Counted from the stretch's first letter, positions 10,313-19,035 are shown. The stretch is DNA of 64,000 nucleotides from Aerococcaceae bacterium DSM 111020 (GCA_015863185.1 JACBXP010000001.1:62001-126000); one strand, 5' to 3'. Numbers and translations are program-made. Notes: a model not told the origin generated them from the letters alone.

Positions 10313-11149
10313 GTGGATGATATTATTCAAATAAATAATTTAACCTTTCGCTATGAACCTGAAGGCCGAAAAGTACTTAATGATGTGTCTTTTGAAGTGA
10401 AGTCAGGTGAATGGTTAGCAATTATCGGTCCCAATGGTTCTGGTAAGTCAACGCTAGCAAAAATGATTAATGGCTTATTGGTCCCCGAAGCTGGGACGAT
10501 TAAAGTAAATGACCGCATTTTGTCTGAAGAAACCGTGTGGCAAATACGTCAAAGTGTCGGTATGGTCTTTCAGAATCCAGATAATCAATTTGTGGGGGCT
10601 ACTGTTGAGGATGATGTGGCTTTTGGTTTAGAAAACAGTGGCGTCCCCCGACAAGAAATGATTGAGCGCGTGAATGAAGCACTAGAAATTGTTAATATGC
10701 AAGACTTTAAAGACAGAGAGCCATCTAAGCTATCAGGTGGGCAAAAACAACGTGTAGCCGTAGCGAGTGTTTATGCACTACGCCCAGAAGTGATTATCCT
10801 CGATGAAGCGACCGCAATGCTTGATCCTAAAGGGAGACGAGAAGTGATTGAAGTGATTGATCACTTAAGAGACATTTATAATTTAACCGTGATTTCTATC
10901 ACACATGATATTGAGGAAGCCACACGAGCAGATCGCATTCTCGTTCTTCAAGAAGGTAATATCAAACAAATTGCAGAACCTGAAACAGTTTTTGGCATTG
11001 GTGAAGGGCTTATTCGCATGGGACTAGACTTACCTTTTGCTCAGAAGGTTTTGAGTTATTTACAGGCTGAAGGGATAACCGTCCCACAAGATTACTTAAC
11101 AGAAGAGGAGCTGATTCAATGGCTGAGTCAATCGTATTTGACAATGTAA
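10313..11149 (+). CDS. ecfA1: ECF transporter ATPase EcfA1
   Basis: 278 aa ABC ATPase of the energy-coupling factor module that powers vitamin and metal uptake with exchangeable S components. Walker A GPNGSGKST is at residues 39-47, then the Q-loop (FQNPDNQ), the signature LSGGQKQRV, Walker B (VIILDEATAMLD) and the switch His (SITHD). The GTG start at 10313 has AGAGGAG 8 bases upstream; a longer reading from 10262 has none. The 3' end overlaps ecfA2 by 31 bases. An S component lies at 29682-30248 in the same window. Confidence 0.94.
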   Translation: MDDIIQINNLTFRYEPEGRKVLNDVSFEVKSGEWLAIIGPNGSGKSTLAKMINGLLVPEAGTIKVNDRILSEETVWQIRQSVGMVFQNPDNQFVGATVEDDVAFGLENSGVPRQEMIERVNEALEIVNMQDFKDREPSKLSGGQKQRVAVASVYALRPEVIILDEATAMLDPKGRREVIEVIDHLRDIYNLTVISITHDIEEATRADRILVLQEGNIKQIAEPETVFGIGEGLIRMGLDLPFAQKVLSYLQAEGITVPQDYLTEEELIQWLSQSYLTM

Positions 11150-12024
11150 GTCATGTGTATAATCAGGGGACACCCTTTGCTTTTCACGCATTAAAAGATG
11201 TGACAGTATCGATTCCTGAACGACAAATTACAGCAATTGTAGGACATACCGGGTCAGGAAAATCCACATTTATTCAACATTTGAATGCATTAATGCGTCC
11301 AACTCATGGTAAAATTCATTTATTCGGCGAAACAATCACTGCCGATTCTAAACACGATTCATTGAAATGGCTTCGTAAGAAAGTCGGAATGGTGTTTCAA
11401 TTCCCAGAATCACAATTATTTGAAGAAACTGTGTTAAAAGATGTTATGTTCGGACCTCTGAATTTCGGGATGAATGAAGAACAGGCTGAACAGATTGCCA
11501 GAGAAAAGTTACGATTGGTTGGGCTAGCTCCTGAATTTTATGAACGATCGCCCTTTGAATTAAGTGGGGGACAGATGCGAAGAGTAGCGATTGCTGGAGT
11601 TCTAGCACAAGAACCTGAAGTATTAGTTCTTGATGAACCGACAGCAGGACTAGACCCCTATGGTCATGATCAAATGATGCGAATGTTTGTCGACCTACAA
11701 AAACAACAACAATTGACGGTAATTATGGTCTCCCATCAGATGGATGATGTGGCTGCTTATGCTGATCATGTGATGGTATTTGAAAGGGGAGAAAAGGTTA
11801 AGATGGGGACGACCCGTGACATCTTTAATCATTCTCAATGGTTAAAAGATAAGCAATTAGAATTACCCCATGCAGCAACATTTATCCAAAAATTAGAAAC
11901 TGCTTTAGGTCGGTCTATATCAAATGCTGAAGCAATACCGCTGACGGTAGAAGAAGTGGGACAATTACTGATTCGAGAAAAACAACGGATAGAAGACTGG
12001 AATGAGGGGGAAGGGAATGTTTGA
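11119..12024 (+). CDS. ecfA2: ECF transporter ATPase EcfA2
   Basis: 301 aa partner ATPase of EcfA1; the two form the nucleotide-binding heterodimer. Walker A is GHTGSGKST, the Q-loop is FQFPESQLF (typical of EcfA2), the signature is LSGGQMRRVA, and Walker B is VLVLDEPTAGLD. The ATG at 11119 lies inside ecfA1 and the C-terminus overlaps ecfT, so the three proteins are probably translationally coupled. Confidence 0.94.
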   Translation: MAESIVFDNVSHVYNQGTPFAFHALKDVTVSIPERQITAIVGHTGSGKSTFIQHLNALMRPTHGKIHLFGETITADSKHDSLKWLRKKVGMVFQFPESQLFEETVLKDVMFGPLNFGMNEEQAEQIAREKLRLVGLAPEFYERSPFELSGGQMRRVAIAGVLAQEPEVLVLDEPTAGLDPYGHDQMMRMFVDLQKQQQLTVIMVSHQMDDVAAYADHVMVFERGEKVKMGTTRDIFNHSQWLKDKQLELPHAATFIQKLETALGRSISNAEAIPLTVEEVGQLLIREKQRIEDWNEGEGNV

Positions 12025-12820
12025 AAATGTGCTTATCGGGCGTTATATTCAAGGTAAATCTCTTATACATGAATTAGACCCTAGGATAAAATTAATCTTA
12101 AGTTTCTTCTTTATTATTTCAGTTTTTATCGCCCATAGTTGGCCAAGTTATGTCTTGTTAGTTCTCTTTACATTACTAACGGTCTCACTCACAGGTATAC
12201 CGATGCGAGTGTTTCTAAGAGGGATTCGACCAATGATTTGGTTGATTTTGTTCACCGTGATTTTTCAAGTTCTTTTTTCAACGGGCGGTACCGTTTATTT
12301 CCAATGGGGACCGTTAGCAATAACGTCCCAGGGAATTCTTAATGGGATATTAATTTTTACCAGATTAGTATTGATTATTATGATGTCTACGGTCTTAACC
12401 TTAACGACCTCCCCTCTCGAATTAACCGATGGGATTGAACATTTGCTGAGACCGCTTGGACGCTTCGGCTTTCCCTCACATGAGATTGCTTTAATGATGT
12501 CGATAGCATTAAGATACGTACCAACATTAATGGATGAAACACAAAAGATTATGAATGCTCAAAAATCGCGAGGAGTAGAATTCGATCAGGGGAGTTTCAT
12601 TGATCGAGTGAAAGCTTTTGTTCCTATACTTGTTCCTTTGTTTGTCAGCGCCTTTAATCGAGCCGATGAAATGGCGAATGCGATGGAAGCACGTGGCTAC
12701 CGTGGGGGCGAAGGACGAACCAAGTATAGACAATTAGCCTACCATCGCATCGATCTTGTCGCATTATTATCAATGATAGCTTTGGCTGCGGGGATCATTG
12801 TGATTGATATGATGGTGTGA
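12017..12820 (+). CDS. ecfT: ECF transporter transmembrane subunit EcfT
   Basis: 267 aa. Several hydrophobic helices are followed by a cytosolic coupling region with the two Ala/Ser-Arg-Gly motifs (KSRGVEF and EARGYR) that dock onto the EcfA ATPases. It holds the S component in the membrane. The start at 12017 follows GAGGGGGAAGGG; the ATG at 12002 lies upstream of that binding site. It overlaps ecfA2 by 8 bases. Confidence 0.93.
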   Translation: MFENVLIGRYIQGKSLIHELDPRIKLILSFFFIISVFIAHSWPSYVLLVLFTLLTVSLTGIPMRVFLRGIRPMIWLILFTVIFQVLFSTGGTVYFQWGPLAITSQGILNGILIFTRLVLIIMMSTVLTLTTSPLELTDGIEHLLRPLGRFGFPSHEIALMMSIALRYVPTLMDETQKIMNAQKSRGVEFDQGSFIDRVKAFVPILVPLFVSAFNRADEMANAMEARGYRGGEGRTKYRQLAYHRIDLVALLSMIALAAGIIVIDMMV

Positions 12821-12827
12821 TGTATTT

Positions 12828-13613
12828 ATGCCAAATTATGCGATAAAAATAGAATATGATGGGAGTCAATATGTTGGATATCAAGTTCAACCCAATGGGC
12901 CTAGTATTCAAAGTCAAATTGAAAAAGCATTACGTTTAATGGCCAAACTCCCATCCGATGAGAAAATACCGACCATTGGATCTGGACGGACAGATTCGGG
13001 AGTTCATGCTAAAGGTCAAGTGGTACAATTCAATTATCCGGCAACGATTGAACCGAAAAGCTTATTAAAGGCATTAAATAGTATCTTACCAGACGATATT
13101 CGTGTTCTAGCAGCAGCTGCGGTATCGGAGGATTTTCATGCTCGCTATTCAGCTATTTCGAAGACCTATCGTTTTATTGTAAATAATGAATCTTTTCCAG
13201 ATCCTTTCACTCGTTTATACAGTCTACATCATCCATATCCATGTGATTTAGAGCGAATGCAGCAAGCAATTCAAGCAATTATTGGTACGCATGACTTTAC
13301 TAGTTTTTGTTCGACAAAAACCGATAAGATAGATTTAGTTCGAACTATTTATCACGCCAGTATTATTTATCAGGAACCCTATTTTATTTTTGAGTTCAAA
13401 GGGAATGGTTTCTTATATAATATGATTCGCATCTTGGTGGGAACCATATTGCAGATAGGTGATGGTTTAAAGCCAATCGATGAATTGGAACATTTACTGG
13501 AGATAAAGGACCGTAATCAAGCAGGACCAACAGCAAACGGCAATGGCTTATATATGATCGAAGTAGAATATGAATGGGATCCTTTTTCGGGGGCAAATGC
13601 TTATCATTTATAG
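12828..13613 (+). CDS. truA: tRNA pseudouridine(38-40) synthase TruA
   Basis: 261 aa. It isomerises uridines 38-40 in the anticodon arm of tRNAs. The catalytic Asp is D56 in GRTDSGVHA. The C-terminal FLYNMIRILVGT pattern is typical. It follows ecfT by 7 bases, the ecfA1-A2-T-truA order common in Firmicutes. Its binding site is weak and lies within the ecfT end, consistent with coupling. Confidence 0.96.
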   Translation: MPNYAIKIEYDGSQYVGYQVQPNGPSIQSQIEKALRLMAKLPSDEKIPTIGSGRTDSGVHAKGQVVQFNYPATIEPKSLLKALNSILPDDIRVLAAAAVSEDFHARYSAISKTYRFIVNNESFPDPFTRLYSLHHPYPCDLERMQQAIQAIIGTHDFTSFCSTKTDKIDLVRTIYHASIIYQEPYFIFEFKGNGFLYNMIRILVGTILQIGDGLKPIDELEHLLEIKDRNQAGPTANGNGLYMIEVEYEWDPFSGANAYHL

Positions 13614-13622
13614 GAGGTACTC

Positions 13623-14153
13623 TTGGCTTTAACAGAAAAACCACAAATATTGACACTTTACGAACATGATGATGGAAAGAAGTGGGTGGCAGAATTAGTA
13701 GGTCCAGATCCTAACTTTAAATTAAAACGTGATTTTCTGCCAGAAATGTCTCCCAATGAATATGAAATTTATGATGGATTTTATCAGATTCATGGGACAC
13801 ATCCAGGCATTACGCCCTTCACGAAGGAATATTGTCGCGTTGATAATGGACAGATGACTAGATATTTATCGTTTCGTGAGATGATGCAATGGATTCCTCA
13901 AATGGAAGCTCGAACACCACAGCGTATCTTGAACATTAAAGCCCAGATTATTCACCAATTAGTGCTTATAGGAGCGGAATTTGATCATTATCTCATCCAT
14001 GATGAGTTAATGTATCAAAAAGAACAAGTTGACTTTGTTGATGACCCCGATCAATTGAGACAAGCTCTAAGTCAATTACTTCGACAAAAGCCGACCATGA
14101 TTAAAAGTTATCAACATAAGATAGAACAATTGCGCCAAATGCCTGAACAATAG
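13623..14153 (+). CDS. Hypothetical protein, end of ecf-truA operon
   Basis: 176 aa, soluble, acidic, Gln-rich at the C-terminus, no signal peptide and no membrane segment. I recognise no domain. TTG start at 13623 with AGGAGG 5 bases upstream, 9 bases after truA, so it is very likely translated as the last gene of this operon. It has a mixed alpha/beta look (about 1-75) and a helical C-terminal half. No function is proposed. Confidence 0.75.
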   Translation: MALTEKPQILTLYEHDDGKKWVAELVGPDPNFKLKRDFLPEMSPNEYEIYDGFYQIHGTHPGITPFTKEYCRVDNGQMTRYLSFREMMQWIPQMEARTPQRILNIKAQIIHQLVLIGAEFDHYLIHDELMYQKEQVDFVDDPDQLRQALSQLLRQKPTMIKSYQHKIEQLRQMPEQ

Positions 14154-14172
14154 TCGTTCAGGTATTTTTATT
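14142..14172 (+). terminator. Rho-independent terminator overlapping a stop codon
   Basis: CCTGAAC (14142-14148) pairs with GTTCAGG (14156-14162), followed by TATTTTTATT. The stop codon of the preceding gene is in the loop. Confidence 0.75.
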
Positions 14173-14186
14173 GAAAATATATTAGA

Positions 14187-14214
14187 TAAGCATCAAAGCG
14201 TCTAAAGATGCTTA
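14187..14214 (+). other. Hairpin in the leader of the MscS gene
   Basis: TAAGCATC (14187-14194) and GATGCTTA (14207-14214) form a perfect 8-bp stem with a 12-base loop. No T tract follows, so it is not an obvious terminator. It ends about 20 bases before the AAGGAG of the next gene. Its role is unknown. Confidence 0.4.
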
Positions 14215-14247
14215 GTCATGCTAAGATAAAATAAAGGAGTTGATTAT

Positions 14248-15135
14248 TTGGAAGAAACGATACAAGATGTTGAACATTTCTTCTCACGGGACAATCTCAT
14301 TCGATTATCCACTGATTTATTACATATATTGATACAAATTGTCGCGACAGTGATTGTTTTTTATGTGTTAAAACGAATTCTCGAACGTGTGATTGATTTT
14401 TATTTTGATCGTTGGCAACGTGAAAATCATCGCAGTACGGATCAGACTTTGCGTGATTTATTACAAAATACATTACAATATACTTATTATTTTGTACTAA
14501 TGTATTCTATTCTTAGTATCTTAGGAGTTCCGATGGCGACACTCGTTGCCGGAGCTGGGATTATGTCACTAGCGATTGGACTTGGAGCACAGGGGTTTGT
14601 TTCGGATGTAGTCAATGGCTTCTTTATTCAATTAGAGAAACAATACCGCGTAGGTGATTATGTTCATATCGGTAGTCATTCAGGACGAGTAAAGCATGTG
14701 GGCCTTCGCATGACAGTACTAGAAGATTGGGAACATTATTACTATTATATTCCGCATCGTAATATTGCTGAAGTGGTCAATGAATCGGTTAAACCTATTC
14801 GTTATAATATCGACTTTAATGTCTATCCAGAGACAAATTTCAAAGATTTTGAACGGGTAGTTAAACATGCTGTTGAAACAGCAGACCCAGAAATTTCAAA
14901 ATTATTGACAGAACCCGTAGACTATTATGGTGCTGCCAGAGATAATTATGGACATCTTGTTTACCGTGTCCGACTACATTCAATGACGGGTGATTCGGCT
15001 ACAGTAGATGGTTATTACACCATGCATATTAGTCATGAACTGACTCGAGCAGGAATTGTCCGACCATTAGCATTCGGTAATGCAGGACGTGAACCTGAAA
15101 CATTTGCAGAAGTGGCTGAATTAAAAGGAGAATAG
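14248..15135 (+). CDS. Small-conductance mechanosensitive channel, MscS family
   Basis: 295 aa. N-terminal membrane helices (about 20-45 and 75-100) precede the pore helix GAGIMSLAIGLGAQGFV with the Gly/Ala packing typical of MscS TM3, then a cytosolic beta and alpha/beta vestibule. It opens under membrane tension to release solutes at hypo-osmotic shock. TTG start at 14248 with AAGGAG 8 bases upstream. The short N-terminus (three helices) resembles MscS/YkuT rather than larger MscK types. Confidence 0.9.
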   Translation: MEETIQDVEHFFSRDNLIRLSTDLLHILIQIVATVIVFYVLKRILERVIDFYFDRWQRENHRSTDQTLRDLLQNTLQYTYYFVLMYSILSILGVPMATLVAGAGIMSLAIGLGAQGFVSDVVNGFFIQLEKQYRVGDYVHIGSHSGRVKHVGLRMTVLEDWEHYYYYIPHRNIAEVVNESVKPIRYNIDFNVYPETNFKDFERVVKHAVETADPEISKLLTEPVDYYGAARDNYGHLVYRVRLHSMTGDSATVDGYYTMHISHELTRAGIVRPLAFGNAGREPETFAEVAELKGE

Positions 15136-15182
15136 TAGTACTTCTTACTTTTTAAATCTAGATTGAAAGGAAACAAAATGAT

Positions 15183-16679
15183 ATGTATTTTGAAATGGAT
15201 GCAACAGAATTAGCTTATAGAATTAAAGACAGGGAATTAACAGTAACCGAGGTAGTAAAACAAGCTATTACAAATATCCGCAAAGAAAATGACCGACTTA
15301 ATGCAGTGACCCATATCCAGGAAAAAGCAGCCTTACAACTTGCAATGGACTATGACGAGCTATTAGAAAGTACTAAAAATATTGAGGAACTCCCATTTTT
15401 CTTCGGGGTGCCTATTTTATTAAAAGATTTGGGGCAAGAACAAGCAGGTCAACCTAGCACGAGTGGTTCACAGATATTTGCAAATTATACTGCAGAAGTA
15501 TCAAGCAATTTCACTAAGAAAGTTGAAGAGGCTGGCTTTGTTATAGTTGGTCGAACTTCAACACCAGAATTTGGATTTAAGAATGAAACAGATTCCCAAT
15601 TACATGGTTATAGCCATAATCCAAATGATTTAAATCGTTCACCAGGTGGGTCAAGTGGCGGAGCAGCAGCGGCTTTAAAAGCAGGTTGGGTGCCAATAGT
15701 TACCGCTTCTGATGGGGGCGGTTCGATTCGAATTCCCGCAAGTTTTTCTGGTTTGATTGGGTTAAAACCTACTAGAGGACGCATGCCTGTAGGTCCTGAT
15801 TCTTATCGTGGTTGGCAAGGAGCGTCCATTGATTTTGGGTTAACACGTTCAATTCGAGATACATGGAATTTGTTAAAAGCACTCCAAGTTGAACAAATCG
15901 AAGCTCCTTTTTACTGTCCACAAATAAAAGAAGATACCTTAACACCCCTTAATTATACATTGAAGATTGCTTATAGTTGGCAGACTCCTTTAGGTGATGC
16001 ATTGAATAGCGAAGCACGTCAAGCTCAAGAAGAAACGATTGAACAGTTACGATCGATGGGGCATCATTTAGTGGAAGTTGAATTACCAACAGATGGGCAC
16101 CAAGCCATGCGTGGATATTATCAGGTGAATGGTGTGGAAACGCAAGTGATGATGGATGGCATTGCTAAAATGCGGAACAAATTGATTGATTCTGAAGAAA
16201 TGGAACCCACTTCTTGGGCATTGTATCGCTCTGGAGTCAATATTCCTGCAGCGGATTATTCACGAATTCTTACAGAATGGGATCAAATGGCAGCATTGAT
16301 GGAGTCATTTTTCACTGAATACGATATCTATCTATCTCCAACGACGAATGGTCCGGCATTTGAGTTAGAAGAATTTGTTAAATCAGATGACATGATCGCA
16401 CGATTATTAAATATTGATGCTCTAACGCAGAGCGAACAAGCAGACCTTATTTGGGAAGTGTTTGAACGTTCACTTTCTTGGACGCCTTTCACGCCTCAAG
16501 CGAATTTGACGGGCCAACCCGCTTTATCTTTACCACTTTACGAAACAAAAGATGGCTTGCCAATTGGTATGCAATTTTGGGCGGGTCGTGGAAAAGAATC
16601 TTTATTGCTACAATTGGGATTAAGTTTGGAAAATGAAGGCTTATTAAAAGCAAACATCATCAGATTGTCAGAACAATAA
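15183..16679 (+). CDS. Amidase-signature family amidase
   Basis: 498 aa serine amidase. The Ser-cisSer-Lys triad is visible as K81 (LLKDLG), S157 (GGSSGGAAAA) and S181 (GGGSIRIPAS). It hydrolyses amide bonds, but the substrate cannot be read from the sequence. It stands alone, with no gatB or gatC next to it, so it is not likely the GatA subunit. The start at 15183 lies about 12 bases after GAAAGG; an ATG at 15178 is in another frame. Confidence 0.88.
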   Translation: MYFEMDATELAYRIKDRELTVTEVVKQAITNIRKENDRLNAVTHIQEKAALQLAMDYDELLESTKNIEELPFFFGVPILLKDLGQEQAGQPSTSGSQIFANYTAEVSSNFTKKVEEAGFVIVGRTSTPEFGFKNETDSQLHGYSHNPNDLNRSPGGSSGGAAAALKAGWVPIVTASDGGGSIRIPASFSGLIGLKPTRGRMPVGPDSYRGWQGASIDFGLTRSIRDTWNLLKALQVEQIEAPFYCPQIKEDTLTPLNYTLKIAYSWQTPLGDALNSEARQAQEETIEQLRSMGHHLVEVELPTDGHQAMRGYYQVNGVETQVMMDGIAKMRNKLIDSEEMEPTSWALYRSGVNIPAADYSRILTEWDQMAALMESFFTEYDIYLSPTTNGPAFELEEFVKSDDMIARLLNIDALTQSEQADLIWEVFERSLSWTPFTPQANLTGQPALSLPLYETKDGLPIGMQFWAGRGKESLLLQLGLSLENEGLLKANIIRLSEQ

Positions 16680-16690
16680 ATTAAAATCAC

Positions 16691-16729
16691 AAAAAAGGCT
16701 TAATGGAAAAATTCCATTAAGCCTTTTTT
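16691..16729. terminator. Bidirectional terminator
   Basis: A perfect inverted repeat, AAAAAAGGCTTAATGGAA with TTCCATTAAGCCTTTTTT, around a 3-base loop. It lies between the amidase gene (+) and the convergent gene at 16732 (-) and serves both. Confidence 0.92.
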
Positions 16730-16731
16730 CA

Positions 16732-17394
16732 TTATTTATTTGATTCTGCTGCTTCTTGAAGTTTAGAGATATATGATTCAATATTTTCAATACTTGCTAA
16801 AATATAGGGATGTAATGCATTCGCCAATTCATCGATATGCTCAATTTGGACAATCGGTTTGTAAGTATTCATGACATCTTGTAAGATTTCAGTGAGTATG
16901 CTAGCGGGTATCCCTAACTCATGTTTAATAATGCGATGTAAGTCACCAATAAAGTGGTAACGTGAACCGACTAATTCAATGAAGTCAGTCGATTTATCTC
17001 GTTCCTTAATAAGAACGACACGCCCTAAGTAGTGATCATAATATGCTAAGTATGTCTTAGCATTAAAATAATAATGAAGTAAATCATAGCATTCATTAAT
17101 AGTAAAATTACGTTTTAATTTTCCACTAACAATTTTATCTCGTTCGGTATTAATATGTTTGACCAATGCTTCAACTTTTTCTTCTTTTGACATATTTTTG
17201 TTGATAACATCTTCAATATTGACAACAGCGTTATTCCAAACAGATTCGCGACGGCTAAAGCGATAGAAATAACGATAATAATCATGTAAAATATAATCAC
17301 GTCGACGAATATTATAAATAACAAATTGGTATCTAGGGCTATTCTCGTATTCTTCAATGAGTTGAATAGCTTTGCGTTCAGTTATTTTTTCCAT
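16732..17394 (-). CDS. Hypothetical protein
   Basis: 220 aa, soluble, rich in Tyr, Ile, Glu and Lys, mostly helical, no signal peptide. I do not recognise the family. The start at 17394 (MEKITERKA) has AAAGGAG upstream; a reading from 17487 would be longer but has no binding site. It is monocistronic, convergent with the amidase and divergent from the GNAT pseudogene. Confidence 0.7.
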   Translation of the reverse strand: MEKITERKAIQLIEEYENSPRYQFVIYNIRRRDYILHDYYRYFYRFSRRESVWNNAVVNIEDVINKNMSKEEKVEALVKHINTERDKIVSGKLKRNFTINECYDLLHYYFNAKTYLAYYDHYLGRVVLIKERDKSTDFIELVGSRYHFIGDLHRIIKHELGIPASILTEILQDVMNTYKPIVQIEHIDELANALHPYILASIENIESYISKLQEAAESNK

Positions 17395-17514
17395 AGAGAC
17401 TCCTTTAATCTTTCCACAGAAGGGGAATTGATGTAAGCTATTAATAGATATGATATACCACGAGTTTATCGTATTTTCATCAAACAATCAAGTCAATATC
17501 ATTAGGAGGAAAAA

Positions 17515-18026
17515 GTGTATATACGCCAAGCAAAGCAATCGGAATTCAAGGATATTCAGAAAATAATCGAAATTGGGCGATTGAGACAAAATGCCGAAGG
17601 AAATTATCATCAATGGACCGAAAATTATCCTTCGCATGAGTCAATTTTGTCTGATATTTTAGCAAAGAAATGTTATGTATGTGTATCAAAGAATCTTGAA
17701 ACAGAAAAAAGCAGCCGATTGAAATTTTAGCGACTTTTGTTTTAAATACAGAGCGAGAACAAAGTTATGAACAAATTAACGGAAGCTGGCAAGGGAATGA
17801 TTCGAACTATGTAGTGATTCATCGCCTAGCGTCTAGTGGCTTGGTGAAAGGAATGGGGAGTTATTGTATTAATTGGGTCCTTGAAAGATATTCTGATGTG
17901 AGACTGGATACGCATCCTGATAATGTCTCGATGATTGCACTTATGCGTTCGCTCGATTTTACTTATTGTGGAATAGTTATAGCTCAAGATGGCAATGAAA
18001 GAATGGCTTTTCAAAAAATAAGTTAA
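17515..18026 (+). pseudogene. GNAT-family N-acetyltransferase, frameshifted
   Basis: Two reading frames join into one acetyltransferase of about 170 aa. The first frame starts at the GTG at 17515 (AGGAGG 5 bases upstream) and reads MYIRQAKQSEFKDIQ, then stops at 17730. The second is open across the junction and carries the acetyl-CoA part (IHRLASSGLVKGMGS and LDTHPDNVSMIALMRSLDF) to 18026. The switch is by -1 at a run of six A (17705-17710); seven A would restore one frame reading TEKKQPIEIL. It may be a true mutation, a sequencing error or a slippage site. Confidence 0.85.
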
Positions 18027-18032
18027 ATGTAA

Positions 18033-18080
18033 AACATTTGTTTAGTTGAAATCTAATTCAAGTAAACAGATGTTTTTTTA
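18033..18080. terminator. Terminator between GNAT and RluA-like genes
   Basis: AACATTTGTTTA (18033-18044) pairs with TAAACAGATGTT (18063-18074) with one wobble, followed by a T tract. It overlaps the stop codon of the convergent gene at 18078. Confidence 0.75.
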
Positions 18081-18827
18081 TTTGGGGATCATTTCTACTG
18101 GAAGATTTCTCATATGGGATTGTAACTGCTGATGAACATAGTGAACGGCGTCTCGTGATTCGGAAAATCGTACGAAGAGATTCCAAGGATACGACAAAGG
18201 AAGTGGACAAATAAAATTCATCTTACGATTTTTGGTAGGGTGGTAACATCTTACCTGAACAGTACATAAAGCTAAAGCAGAAGAACTCTCAATATTCCAA
18301 CAGTATTTATCCTCGCCTGAGATACTGTGCCCCCAAGCCATGAGTTGAATTCTAATTTGTTCTGAATTTCCATGAGTTGATGGAATGGCAATTAAAGTGA
18401 AATTTTTAGTTCTCTCAACCACAATATAAGATAAAGTTGAGTGAAATTTTTGAGGATGAGACTGAGTAACAATATGTAATCGTCCTGTCCTATCTTTTAA
18501 CAGAAAATTGGTTAATGTTCCATAATCGCTGTATATATTTCCTTTAACGACAGCAAAATACAGTTGCTTAATACGACGTGTTTTCTTTTGTTTAATAAGT
18601 CGATAAAAAGCTTTAGAAGATTTCACAAAGATACGAGTGCCACAAACTGGATACTCATTTAAAGGAAATTGACGTAGATAAGCATTTTTCTTTTGCTGAT
18701 GTTGGATAAGATGCTTTTTTAAGGCATTTTTGAGATAACTTTTTTCATAAGTTTGACTGTGATTTTGTGAATCGGGATTTTCAATAATTAATAGATGGTT
18801 GTCTTCATATAAAATATTCATATCCAT
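18078..18827 (-). CDS. RluA-like pseudouridine synthase homologue lacking the catalytic loop
   Basis: 249 aa. The fold-specific parts of RluA enzymes are present: MNILYEDNHLLIIENP at the start, KQLYFAVVKGN near residue 88, and SEQIRIQLMAWGHSISGEDKY near 155-175, matching the conserved QIRxHLxxxGHPIxGDxxY region. The catalytic block HRLDxxTSG is missing: where it should be, residues 59-69 read YPVCGTRIFVK, as if PV and GT flank an in-frame loss of about seven residues including the Asp. It is therefore probably not an active synthase. The start at 18827 has GGAG 6 bases upstream. Confidence 0.75.
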   Translation of the reverse strand: MDMNILYEDNHLLIIENPDSQNHSQTYEKSYLKNALKKHLIQHQQKKNAYLRQFPLNEYPVCGTRIFVKSSKAFYRLIKQKKTRRIKQLYFAVVKGNIYSDYGTLTNFLLKDRTGRLHIVTQSHPQKFHSTLSYIVVERTKNFTLIAIPSTHGNSEQIRIQLMAWGHSISGEDKYCWNIESSSALALCTVQVRCYHPTKNRKMNFICPLPLSYPWNLFVRFSESRDAVHYVHQQLQSHMRNLPVEMIPK

Positions 18828-18962
18828 AGCTATCTCCATTATTTGTAATATTAAAAAACTATTATAAAAATTATAACAGAGAAAGTTAGGTTTAATAGAA
18901 TGTAATGTCAAATATAGTATAATGCTATATTTTGTGAGATGAGTTAAAGATAACTTTAACAA

Positions 18963-19010
18963 ATACTACATATTGGGTTGATTTTTAACTTTATATACTA
19001 TATATTGTGC
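18963..19010 (+). promoter_or_regulatory. Tandem NrdR boxes over the nrdDG promoter
   Basis: Two copies of the NrdR box (consensus ACACWATATATWGTGT) lie at 18963-18978 (ATACTACATATTGGGT, 13 of 16 matches) and 18995-19010 (ATACTATATATTGTGC, 14 of 16). Their starts are 32 bases apart, three helical turns, as in known NrdR operators. A promoter TTGATT (18978-18983), 17 bases, TATATT (19001-19006) overlaps both boxes. NrdR would repress when dATP is high. Confidence 0.8.
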
Positions 19011-19035
19011 TTAATGAAGAAATAGAGACATACAT

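Noticed and set aside
12139-12342. Second-frame ORF inside ecfT
   Set aside because: No binding site, and it lies fully within a conserved gene in another frame.
15183-16679. Amidase as GatA of the tRNA amidotransferase
   Set aside because: No gatC or gatB beside it, and the C-terminal half does not show GatA-specific motifs.
17705-17711. AAAAAAG as a programmed -1 frameshift heptamer in the GNAT gene
   Set aside because: The incoming reading frame splits the heptamer as AA-AAA-AG, not X-XXY-YYZ, and no downstream stimulatory structure is evident.
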